Made by a program: the position numbers and the translations under genes. Shown here one piece after another: positions 34,022 through 42,631 of a stretch of 64,000 nucleotides of DNA (the first letter of the stretch is position 1; every line of letters begins with the position of its first letter). Below the pieces are notes generated by a model. That model was given only the letters and a program-made list of their open reading frames with translations, had not been told where the DNA came from and did no database searches. Origin of the DNA: Bacillota bacterium (GTDB lineage: Bacteria > Bacillota > Bacilli > Paenibacillales > Paenibacillaceae); contig JAEWPC010000059.1 in NCBI GenBank assembly GCA_023460795.1, positions 186,001 through 250,000 on the forward strand, written 5' to 3'.

Positions 34022-37000
34022 GTGAAATCTTGGATAAAGAAGTTCACAACAGCAATTATTATTTGTGCATTTCTGTTTAATTTATTTACAGAGAGTTCAT
34101 CGATTTATGCTTCAACTCCATCAAACAGTAAAATCAGCGACCAGATCAATATAATTGGAATCGACGATTCAACAGACTATATCATTAAATACAAGAATTT
34201 CGATAAAGGTAAAGTAGCTGTAGGGAAAAAGGCTAAGAAAATTAGGGATTTTCAGCGTCTTAAATTGTCGAAAGCAAAACTAGATGCTAGAGATCTAGAA
34301 TCATTAAAGAAGGATAGTAATATCGAATATATTGAGCCTGACTATCCTTTGGAAATGTCAGGAGATATGGTTGATATTAATTTGAAGCAAATTCATGTTC
34401 CTGAAGTACATGAAAACCAGTTCTATGGAGATGGAATAAAAGTTGCAGTCTTCGATACAGGTATTGACACAGAATCAACTGAGTTGAGAATCGCAGGAGG
34501 AGCTTCATTTGTTGATAATGAACCTGACTATGACGATAATAACGGTCATGGGACAATGGTTGCCGGTATTCTAGCTGCTCTTAACGATGACACGGGGCTA
34601 GTTGGGGTTGCGCCTAATGTGAAACTTTATGCAGTTAAAGTGTTAGATGAACAGGGAAGCGGCTCATATAGTCAGGTTATAGCTGCGTTAGAATGGGCAG
34701 TTGCCAACGATATAGATATCGTTTCGATGAGCTTTGCAGGAAGAAGTGATTCTCGGGCTCTACGCGAAGCGATACAGCTTGCCAATAATAATGGGGTTCT
34801 CTTGATTGGGGCTGCAGGGAATAACGGATCGGATATTGTAAGCTTTCCAGCTCTTTATGAGCAAGTAATCTCAGTAGGTGCTGTGGACCAGTATAACAAG
34901 CCTGCTTATTTTACAAATCGCGGGAAAGTCGATCTTGTAGCGCCAGGCGTACATGTTTCCGGTTTAACGTTAACCAAAGGCGCATACACCTCAGGCAGCG
35001 GCACGTCATTTGCCGTGCCCTTTGTCACTGGTGTTGCGGCACTACTAAAACAAGCACAACCACAGCTACAGAATGTGCAGATCAGGGACTTTTTGAAGGA
35101 GGGGGCAATTCCATTAGGCAGTCCAGCTCTATTTGGATCTGGTCTAGTTAATGCTGCCCGATCTTTTAAACAACTAGGATTCGATATTCAAGAAGAAATT
35201 CCGGAAAATGCAAACGATGATGGCGATTTGTCATTCCTAACGGAGTTTCCACCTCTGAAGACATCAGTATCCGAAGTTGATGACAATGAAATTTCTAAAC
35301 TTATCGCGATGAAGAGCGGCGAAGAGAACGAATACCAACTAGATCCAAACTTAATTCAAATCCAAGCATCATCAGATACAAATATATTGAACGCGTTACG
35401 TAGTATGACTATCAAGACGAACGAAGCGCCTTTTAAGGTGAGTGCAGGAAACGAGACAATCTCTCCCATCAGCGGTTCACTATCCACTGCAGCGACAGAT
35501 CTATTTCTACCTGGACGTAACGGGCTATCTTTTGCATTAACAAGAACGTATGATAGTGCTTCTTCACAATTATATGAGCCAGGATATGAGACAAAGTTTT
35601 ATTGCGACTGTGTAATAACGTATAAAACCTATTCATATTTAGAGAAGAAGAAAAAAGATGCAAACGGGAACTTTGAATCAGGGTCATTGTTACTTAATTA
35701 TCAAGTTAATAATTTCGCCTACTCAAGTTCGCAGGGTCATCCTTGGATGAGCGATCTCTTCGATGCTGTTAGTTGGTTAAGTTATATTCAACCCAAAATA
35801 AGCGGGCAAACGATAACAGAAACAGCTTGGACTACTGTACCAGATTATGATGGATATTACTCCCGATATGTTGAGAAGGGGACATCGGATTTCACCTTCT
35901 CACAATCAATTGCAGTATATTTGGGAACGAGAAGTATCGCGAAGCAACCGACGCAGGAGGAGAAATCTTCACCAATCGGGAAGGGGTGGTCATGGAACAT
36001 ACCGAGCATAAAAACCGTTGAGGGTAAGAAGTATATCAATCTCGGTAATAACTCCGTATATGAAATTGACATTAATTCACTTGCGATTAAAGACTATCCA
36101 TGGAAGGATTTATCAATATCGTATGATAGCACTGTAACTGTTAATGGTGAGCGATCATCTTATGCTTTAAGCAACCTATCAGGAGTCAAGCACTATTTCA
36201 CTTCGGACGGACGATTAATTCAAATAGCAGACCGTTATAATAACACCATTCAATTTAAATATATCCAAAAACAAGAATATGGGTTGGTATTATCAAGTAT
36301 TACGGATGTTATTGGCAACTCGATACAAATAACGTATAACGCCAATGAAGTAGTTCTCAAACAAGGTTCTAAAACTGTAACTTATCACAAATCAAAATTA
36401 ACAAGACAATATCATAGGGTTCCAATTGAGCTATATACTGAAGTGCTTGATGCAGTAACAGACGTAGCAGGTAGACAAACTAAATATCAATATGAAGTTA
36501 AAAATGCGTATGCTTTCATTTCTGAAGAAGCAGCAATAAATCCCTACTTATTATTGTCAGGTATCGATTACCCTACAGGTGCACAAACGAAGTATGTATT
36601 CGAGAAGAATCCTCTCCCGAAATTCACAACTTCGATGGCATATTCCGAATCGTACCGACTATCTTCAAGGTATGAGGTTATAGGAACGAGTACTTATAAT
36701 AAGACAGATTTATCTTATACAGGTAATATCAGTTACCCGGCAACAGGTAGGGTAAACTTCTCAACAAAAATGAATAATGGATTAACGACAACAACATATA
36801 ACAATCGCAGGGAGTATTTTGATGATAATACTCCGAATATGTATTATACGGATAGTGTCGTTCAAACCGATGGGGTACAACAACGGGTAACAAACTATCT
36901 CTATGATGAAGCTAAGAAGCGAACAAGTCCGATTCAGACGAGTACGAACATTACTTCGAACGGTCAATCTTCAACATCTGCAATCTATAAGTCAACATAT

Positions 37001-40000
37001 GATGACTTTGGGAATGTACTAACTTCAACAGACCCGAATAATCAACAAACCAGTTTCCAGTATGATTCGTCTGGTTTATTAAGCTCTGTAACTCAACCGA
37101 TTGATACAATAAAAAAACAATTTATTCAGTACATTCGGAATAATAAAGGTACGATTACGCAGATCATTACTCGAGAAAACAATAGTGCCGGTAAACTACT
37201 TAGCCAACTGTATTTGGAGGATATTGATCCTGCAACGGGAAACATACGCAAAATGCGTCAATTGGACGATAACCGTGAAGTCGTAAAGACTATTGAATAT
37301 GATCCCGTATATCAATCTGCATATCCAAGCAAGGAGACAGTAGTTACAAAGAATTATGAGGGCAATTCACAATCTAACTCAATAAGTTATCAGTATGATC
37401 TACCAACAGGACAAGTTACAAAAATTATTGATGGCAATAGCAACGCTACATCATATAAGTATGATGTATTAGGTAGAGTGACAAATGTAATAAATCCGGA
37501 TAATAGCTCTTCATCAATCGAATATAATGATTTGTTGAACAGAGTTCGTGCTACAGATGAGACCGGTGTCGTTACTGAATCCCGATTTAATCAACTTGGT
37601 TGGCCGACTGAGACTGGAAATTTTGTTAACGGCAATTTCAATAGACTCTCCTATAACGTGTATGATGTTTACGGTCAACTTGATTATCAATTGGACGGTC
37701 AAGGCCGTAAAACGGATTATAATTACGATAAATGGGGTAGAGTTGTCTACGAAAAGTACGGACCGGGCGAAACTACGATATCCTATGATGATGTAAACCG
37801 TAAAAAGATAATAACTGATGCTCAAGGGAATAGAATTGCATCGACATTTGATATCCTAGGACAAGTCGTTAAAACAGAGCAGTTGTTGCAGAATAAAACT
37901 GTTGTGATGAATCAAACGGAATATAATCACGCGGGCCTTGTAACTAAATCGATTGATTCAAACAATCAAAGTACTTTCTTTAATTATGATGCGTTAGGCA
38001 GACTTGTCAGTGTTACTAATCCTAAAGGGGAACAAACAAGCTATACCTATAGCTTGCTAGGCCTATTATCGAAAGTGGAATTCCCAGACCATACGTATGA
38101 ACTGAATCGGTATGATGAATTGGGAAGATTAATTCAAAAAACTGATCCATCAGGTGATGTGGAAAAGTATAAATATGACGCAAACGGTAATTTAGTTAAT
38201 TTCGTAAACCGTAAAAACGAAGTTGTAAGCTACGAGTATAACAAAAGGAATCTACTGGGGAAAGAAGCAGCCACTACCGAAGTAATCACTTACACTTACG
38301 ATTTAGCCGGACGACGCAAATCCATGACAGACAATACGGGTACGTCAAATTACAACTACAACCCATCAACAGGACAGTTGAGTTCTGTTGTATTTCCAGA
38401 TGGACGACAAATGACCTATGAATACGACAAGATCGGTAACCGCACAAAATCGACGGATCCTTTCGGGCAACAAACAGATTATGTGTATTATTCAGATAGA
38501 AATTTACTCAAAGGTGTTGGGCAGGTAACGGGATGGGAAAATGAAAGCGATCCATTGGGATTGGATGCGAAATATGAATACAACAACAGTGGACAGACTG
38601 CCAAAGTCCAATTCTCGAATGGAACAACTCAGAACTATACTTACAAAGATTTGAATCTGGATAGTGTCGTTCACAAAGCTTCGAACGGGGCGATCTTAAG
38701 CTCATTTGCCTATGCTTATGATGATAATGGCAATATCAAGAGCAAAACAGAAAATAACCAGACTCACGTATACACCTACGATTCGCTGAACCGCATTAAA
38801 ACCAATAGTCAGTATAATGAGACCTATAGCTACGATATCAAAGGGAATAGGTTAACTCTAGAATCAGGGAATCCGCCAGCTATTAGTTTAGGGCAATATG
38901 AGTACGATAAATGGAATAGACTAACGAAAGTAACCAACGAAGATGGTAGCACGGTAACCTATCGTTACAATGGCGATGGTTTGTTGTACGAACGAACAGA
39001 GAACGGGCAAACTACGCGTTACTACTGGGATGGCGACCAAATCGCCGCAGAAGCAACCATTATAAATGGATCTCCTTCGTATAAAGCGAGTTATATTCGA
39101 GGCAATGGACTAGTTGCGCGTAAAGCGAGCGATGGAACGAAGGGGTATTATCTAACGAATGGTCACGGGGATGTTACAGAGATTCGGAACAGCAACGGAG
39201 GATTACTGAATAAGTACAATTACGATATTTGGGGAAATCCTACTGTCGTTCAAAAACAAACAGATAATCCATTTATGTATTCAGGAGAAATGTGGGATGA
39301 AAAGGTTGGATTGCAGTATCTCCGTGCGCGTTGGTATGACCCTACAATGGGGCGGTTTATCAATGAGGATACGTATGAGGGACAAATCGACAATCCACTT
39401 AGCTTGAATCTTTATACGTATGTGCAAAATAATCCGTTGATTTATAGTGACCCTAGTGGGTTTATGCCAACTGAAATTGAAGCTGCAGAAATGGCGGCAA
39501 ATGTCTATACAGTTACACAAGCCGATATAAAAAAAGGAATAGCACTTTCTGGTGGTTGGACACCAATATTAATGTATACCAATGATGAGAGCTTAAAAAT
39601 GGTAGTATACTCTAGATATCTAAGTGAAAGAGGTACTTATGGGTCATATGAGTATACGATAGCAAACAAAGGAACTAATTTTACATGGGATGACATTAAG
39701 AATGATCTTCAACAACCAATCGGCTATTCAACAGATATGGAAGACTCAATATTTTATTCAACTCAATTTGTAGAAGATCATATGTCATCTGAGATCACTT
39801 TTGTTGGACACTCTAAAGGTGGCGCTGAAGCAATTGCGAATGCAGTTGCAACGAATAGAAACGCAATTACTTTCAACCCTGCAGTCCCTAATCTAAGTGC
39901 ATATGGACTAGATGGTTCAAGTTACACGGGATATTTAAGAAATTTTGTGGTTAAAAATGAAATACTTAACACAGTCATGGGAGAACCTTCAGTTGGTCAA

Positions 40001-40135
40001 ATGGTATATTTACCGCAATACTATAAGTATTCATGGTGGCAGAAAGCCGTAGATTTTTGGCAACTAAAAGTTGATGTGCAAAATCACAAGATGGTGGCTG
40101 TTAAAGGTGCATTAGCAAAGGCGGGATATCATTGA
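34022..40135 (+). CDS. Subtilase-RHS polymorphic toxin with lipase-like C-terminal domain
   Basis: 2037 residues. Signal peptide (about 1-32); I9-like propeptide (about 45-110); S8 subtilisin domain (about 130-375) with catalytic Asp145 (VAVFDTGID), His176 (NNGHGTMVAG) and Ser329 (GSGTSFAVP), so the triad is intact; a spacer; a long RHS/YD-repeat shell (about 470-1800) ending in the core motif GRFINEDTYEG, then NLYTYVQNNPLIYSDPSG (about 1795-1812). The variable C-terminal domain (about 1813-2037) contains VGHSKGGAEAIANAVATN, a lipase-type nucleophile elbow (Ser about 1931), and NPAVPNLSAYGL, like DUF2974/Mbeg1-type hydrolases. RHS cages typically hold and release such tips as toxins. GTG at 34022 follows AGGAGG. 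AT-rich and codon-distinct from the surrounding chromosome. The next gene overlaps and is the candidate immunity gene. Confidence 0.88.
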   Translation: MKSWIKKFTTAIIICAFLFNLFTESSSIYASTPSNSKISDQINIIGIDDSTDYIIKYKNFDKGKVAVGKKAKKIRDFQRLKLSKAKLDARDLESLKKDSNIEYIEPDYPLEMSGDMVDINLKQIHVPEVHENQFYGDGIKVAVFDTGIDTESTELRIAGGASFVDNEPDYDDNNGHGTMVAGILAALNDDTGLVGVAPNVKLYAVKVLDEQGSGSYSQVIAALEWAVANDIDIVSMSFAGRSDSRALREAIQLANNNGVLLIGAAGNNGSDIVSFPALYEQVISVGAVDQYNKPAYFTNRGKVDLVAPGVHVSGLTLTKGAYTSGSGTSFAVPFVTGVAALLKQAQPQLQNVQIRDFLKEGAIPLGSPALFGSGLVNAARSFKQLGFDIQEEIPENANDDGDLSFLTEFPPLKTSVSEVDDNEISKLIAMKSGEENEYQLDPNLIQIQASSDTNILNALRSMTIKTNEAPFKVSAGNETISPISGSLSTAATDLFLPGRNGLSFALTRTYDSASSQLYEPGYETKFYCDCVITYKTYSYLEKKKKDANGNFESGSLLLNYQVNNFAYSSSQGHPWMSDLFDAVSWLSYIQPKISGQTITETAWTTVPDYDGYYSRYVEKGTSDFTFSQSIAVYLGTRSIAKQPTQEEKSSPIGKGWSWNIPSIKTVEGKKYINLGNNSVYEIDINSLAIKDYPWKDLSISYDSTVTVNGERSSYALSNLSGVKHYFTSDGRLIQIADRYNNTIQFKYIQKQEYGLVLSSITDVIGNSIQITYNANEVVLKQGSKTVTYHKSKLTRQYHRVPIELYTEVLDAVTDVAGRQTKYQYEVKNAYAFISEEAAINPYLLLSGIDYPTGAQTKYVFEKNPLPKFTTSMAYSESYRLSSRYEVIGTSTYNKTDLSYTGNISYPATGRVNFSTKMNNGLTTTTYNNRREYFDDNTPNMYYTDSVVQTDGVQQRVTNYLYDEAKKRTSPIQTSTNITSNGQSSTSAIYKSTYDDFGNVLTSTDPNNQQTSFQYDSSGLLSSVTQPIDTIKKQFIQYIRNNKGTITQIITRENNSAGKLLSQLYLEDIDPATGNIRKMRQLDDNREVVKTIEYDPVYQSAYPSKETVVTKNYEGNSQSNSISYQYDLPTGQVTKIIDGNSNATSYKYDVLGRVTNVINPDNSSSSIEYNDLLNRVRATDETGVVTESRFNQLGWPTETGNFVNGNFNRLSYNVYDVYGQLDYQLDGQGRKTDYNYDKWGRVVYEKYGPGETTISYDDVNRKKIITDAQGNRIASTFDILGQVVKTEQLLQNKTVVMNQTEYNHAGLVTKSIDSNNQSTFFNYDALGRLVSVTNPKGEQTSYTYSLLGLLSKVEFPDHTYELNRYDELGRLIQKTDPSGDVEKYKYDANGNLVNFVNRKNEVVSYEYNKRNLLGKEAATTEVITYTYDLAGRRKSMTDNTGTSNYNYNPSTGQLSSVVFPDGRQMTYEYDKIGNRTKSTDPFGQQTDYVYYSDRNLLKGVGQVTGWENESDPLGLDAKYEYNNSGQTAKVQFSNGTTQNYTYKDLNLDSVVHKASNGAILSSFAYAYDDNGNIKSKTENNQTHVYTYDSLNRIKTNSQYNETYSYDIKGNRLTLESGNPPAISLGQYEYDKWNRLTKVTNEDGSTVTYRYNGDGLLYERTENGQTTRYYWDGDQIAAEATIINGSPSYKASYIRGNGLVARKASDGTKGYYLTNGHGDVTEIRNSNGGLLNKYNYDIWGNPTVVQKQTDNPFMYSGEMWDEKVGLQYLRARWYDPTMGRFINEDTYEGQIDNPLSLNLYTYVQNNPLIYSDPSGFMPTEIEAAEMAANVYTVTQADIKKGIALSGGWTPILMYTNDESLKMVVYSRYLSERGTYGSYEYTIANKGTNFTWDDIKNDLQQPIGYSTDMEDSIFYSTQFVEDHMSSEITFVGHSKGGAEAIANAVATNRNAITFNPAVPNLSAYGLDGSSYTGYLRNFVVKNEILNTVMGEPSVGQMVYLPQYYKYSWWQKAVDFWQLKVDVQNHKMVAVKGALAKAGYH

Positions 40136-40680
40136 ACTTCAAATTAGTTGCTATAATTGGCATTCCCTTAGTTTTGATTCTGATGATTACTGCTTACTTC
40201 ATGTTTCCTTGGATAGCTATATTTAGCGGAATTCACTCTGAATCCGACCCAGCGAGTCCCCAAATAAAATATGCTGAATTTCCTTTTCGTCTAGAATATG
40301 AGAAAAACGGTGAAACGATTGTCATTGAAGATACGCTAATATGTGAATATGTAGGTATTCGTGCTGATGAAGGTCGTGGTAAATACCGAAATTGGAAGCA
40401 ATACTTAGCTAGTGGAAAAGAAAGAATAACTTTGTACAAGGAAGATGACACACTAGAAATATACTTTCCAACGGACAATGCAAATTATTACATGGGAGAC
40501 ACCGACGCAAACGCAGATGACAATCAGATTATATCTGTACTCTCTGGTGCTCTTATAATTGAAAAAGTGGGGAGGGGTCAGCAAACCGCAACAATAAGCG
40601 CAAGCGAATTATTAAATAAATATGGGATTAGATTAGTAAAGTGGGACATCGCACAGCCAATAAAAAATAGTTTTTCTTAA
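40132..40680 (+). CDS. Candidate immunity protein of the RHS toxin
   Basis: 182 residues with an N-terminal membrane helix (about 5-30) and a soluble beta-rich, acidic extracytoplasmic domain. The TTG start overlaps the toxin stop (TTGA), implying translational coupling. No known family is recognised. Position directly behind the variable toxin tip and membrane location, suited to blocking a phospholipase-like activity at the cell surface, suggest immunity; this is inference from the usual layout of polymorphic toxin loci. A terminator follows. Confidence 0.7.
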   Translation: MNFKLVAIIGIPLVLILMITAYFMFPWIAIFSGIHSESDPASPQIKYAEFPFRLEYEKNGETIVIEDTLICEYVGIRADEGRGKYRNWKQYLASGKERITLYKEDDTLEIYFPTDNANYYMGDTDANADDNQIISVLSGALIIEKVGRGQQTATISASELLNKYGIRLVKWDIAQPIKNSFS

Positions 40681-40691
40681 TTAAACAAATA

Positions 40692-40733
40692 GAGCCACAT
40701 GCGAGTGTAACAGCTCCCATGTGGTTTTGTTTC
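40692..40733 (+). terminator. Terminator of the RHS toxin-immunity pair
   Basis: CCACATG / CATGTGG with an inner GAGC/GCTC pairing, then TTTTGTTT. Confidence 0.75.
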
Positions 40734-40779
40734 GCCCAAATTGATGATTCATTCCGAAGCAGTGAGCCTTACATATGAC

Positions 40780-40862
40780 CTCATGAAGGTCACAAATACA
40801 AGGTCACAAAATAAATTTACTACGGACTCATGATGGTCACATTTTATGTCACATTAAATTTA
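40780..40862 (+). repeat. Two direct repeats of about 38 bp
   Basis: Copies at 40780-40819 and 40827-40862 share CTCATGA(A/T)GGTCACA, then GTCACA and a (TT)AAATTTA end. They lie between the toxin terminator and the inverted-repeat cassette and could mark a past integration or a slipped duplication. Confidence 0.55.
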
Positions 40863-41027
40863 ACGAAGGACTTAACTTTATCTACCACAATGCGACTAAC
40901 CCCGTATTGTGGGTTTCTTTTCGTCAAAGCGGCCATGATCTTGTCCTGATCAGGCGATAATCTTCTTACTCCAATTGCCGTACAGTACCTTCTCCGTGCT
41001 TCCCTGGCACATGGATTATGAAAGCTG
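40844..41027 (-). pseudogene. Possible gene remnant (unrecognised)
   Basis: On the minus strand a frame of about 60 codons is open and its second half reads like protein (SPDQDKIMAALTKRNPQYGV, then VVDKVKSFVKFNVT, stop at 40844). No start with a ribosome site exists and the upstream sequence is broken by stops. I cannot name the family. The rest of the 819-bp gap (40681-41499) holds the direct repeats, the left inverted-repeat arm and a promoter. Confidence 0.25.
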
Positions 41028-41111
41028 AACTACTGTACAAAGCCATAGATCAGAAACTCCCACGCAGCCTCGCGGCCGCATAAAGAGCCTAGCCCTAACC
41101 TTATGACCAGA

Positions 41112-41396
41112 CAAACGGCTTGCCCACAAGTTGATTCCCCCGCAGGAGTGGCTTGCAGCCTTTCACTTTCGTTGGACAGATATTATCTGTCTCCAACGTG
41201 TAGAAAGGCTGTAAGCCGCCCTGCGACTCACGAATCAACAGCGGGCAAGCCGTTTGTTCCATAAAGTTCGGGTTAAGGGCATGGGTTGTCACCGACAGGT
41301 AAGACCTTAATAACTTCCGCCTCCGGCGCTAATCCATTGATTTAAGACCTTCCCCCTCCCCCGGTTTTATTTGTAATGCTTCGAAGAATCGACAAA
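41112..41396. repeat. Left inverted-repeat arm with internal long hairpin
   Basis: The arm begins CAAACGGCTTGCCCACAAG and ends CTTCGAAGAATCGACAAAA at the gene-proximal side. Its outer 145 bp fold on themselves: AAACGGCTTGCCC with GGGCAAGCCGTTT, GATTC with GAATC, GCAGCCTTTC with GAAAGGCTG, and a tip of CGTTGG/CCAACG around ACAGATA/TATCTGT. The inner half, including GGCGCTAATCCATTGATTTA and GACCTTCCCCCTCCCCC, is also conserved in the right arm. Confidence 0.88.
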
Positions 41397-41420
41397 ATCA
41401 ACTGGTATTAGCCTAAGATT

Positions 41421-41429
41421 TGGTATAAT
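41421..41429 (+). promoter_or_regulatory. Extended -10 promoter of the cassette
   Basis: TTGGTATAAT (TATAAT at 41424-41429) lies 70 bp before the first cassette gene, just inside the left arm. The -35 is weak. A small hairpin, ATTGTT-GCAA-AACAAT, follows at 41456-41471 in the leader. Confidence 0.55.
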
Positions 41430-41499
41430 AGTACTACTAATCGAACACTCTTTAATTGTTGCAAAACAATATTCAAATAAGAGGAAGGTTGATACACTA

Positions 41500-42435
41500 G
41501 TGGAAATTTTCGATAGCCCTATTACAATAGCTGCTACTATAACAGGATTTATTGCATTCACGGGTATTGTTGTGCAAACAATTTTATCGTTATCTAAAAA
41601 CAAAAGTGAAGTACGAACAAATTTTGAGAAAACTCTGGTTGAAAAGTTAAGAGAGATGTATTCTCCGCTTCATATGCTGTTTCATAAAAATTCTCAAAAA
41701 TCTCATTTGATTGATAATGAAACAGAGCTTCTACTCAACAAACATGGATATATGCTTTCTAATGATTTACTGGAAGATATACAAGAACTAATACGGATAG
41801 AGAAGGGGATGTCCTCTCCAGATTATAGTATGGAGGAACACTTTAGTTTAAGGGAAAAGATAACGGGCATCTGTAAAAAAGAATTTTCTGAACTACAAAG
41901 TATACAGAATAAGCACTTCAACCGTTACAAGACACGATTTATTACGAAGTGGTCAGACCGAGTTGGACTATTGGCGATAAAGATCGTAGGTGTGGTTGCA
42001 GTTGTATATTGGTTAATTTATGCGGCAATTCATCTTTCTACATCGTCTCGACAAAACACCTCAACTGCACAACTTTGGTGGAGTCTCTTTGGAATGACTA
42101 TCTTTATTATTGTTATAATCGGAACATTATCATTGTTATTTATTGGGGTTGTTCTATTGATAGCTCTATTCGAGCATATAAAATTTAAGTTCAGGAAAGA
42201 GAAGACAGCGTTTGTATCAGGAAACTATGTTCCTGAAACAACAAGTTACAGATGCACAATATGCGGAAATATTACTAGAAAGGTGAAATATAGCCTGTTT
42301 GGAAATTGCACAAACAGGCATCGATTATATCAAAACTTACTTGGATTTCCCAAAATCTATACTTGGAATCTAATAAGAAAAAACGCTAATCATGTGCCAC
42401 CTGCTACCAATAAATCGTCTGCAGTAAACAACTGA
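41500..42435 (+). CDS. Membrane protein with C-terminal zinc-ribbon-like motif
   Basis: 311 residues: an N-terminal transmembrane helix (about 7-30), a cytoplasmic helical, charged segment (about 35-160), two further transmembrane helices (about 165-185 and 195-225) and a C-terminal tail with CTICGNITRKVKYSLFGNC, a C-x2-C ... C-x4-H zinc-ribbon-like pattern. GTG start with GAGGAAGG upstream. Family not recognised. It is the first gene of the inverted-repeat cassette and is followed by a membrane NTPase gene, so a two-component membrane complex, possibly phage defence, is a reasonable hypothesis. Confidence 0.72.
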   Translation: MEIFDSPITIAATITGFIAFTGIVVQTILSLSKNKSEVRTNFEKTLVEKLREMYSPLHMLFHKNSQKSHLIDNETELLLNKHGYMLSNDLLEDIQELIRIEKGMSSPDYSMEEHFSLREKITGICKKEFSELQSIQNKHFNRYKTRFITKWSDRVGLLAIKIVGVVAVVYWLIYAAIHLSTSSRQNTSTAQLWWSLFGMTIFIIVIIGTLSLLFIGVVLLIALFEHIKFKFRKEKTAFVSGNYVPETTSYRCTICGNITRKVKYSLFGNCTNRHRLYQNLLGFPKIYTWNLIRKNANHVPPATNKSSAVNN

Positions 42436-42493
42436 GCACCATCTTTCGAAGCGCAATAGAGTAACTTATTTGACGTAGGGGAATTGAGACTTA

Positions 42494-42619
42494 TTGATTG
42501 GCGACCTCAAAAGAGTTAGATTATGGCAATCATCATTTTTAGGATTAGAGGCTGTCAGTGAGATACTGAAAGAGCATAGAAGTAAAGTAAGAGAATTAGC
42601 TAAAGAATGGTTATTGTGA
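42494..42619 (+). CDS. Possible 41-residue helical protein
   Basis: TTG-initiated frame ending 12 bp before the NTPase start; the product (KRVRLWQSSFLGLEAVSEIL, then KEHRSKVRELAKEWLL) looks like an amphipathic helix pair. AGGGGAA lies about 12 bp upstream. It could be a real small gene, a remnant, or chance. The 196-bp gap between the two large cassette genes otherwise holds nothing. Confidence 0.3.
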   Translation: MIGDLKRVRLWQSSFLGLEAVSEILKEHRSKVRELAKEWLL

Positions 42620-42631
42620 GGGGGACAATTA

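Noticed and set aside
40884..40922. Terminator CCACAAT / ATTGTGG followed by TTTCTTTTC
   Set aside because: It lies in the possible remnant with no gene ending nearby on the plus strand; the stem is short with a long loop.
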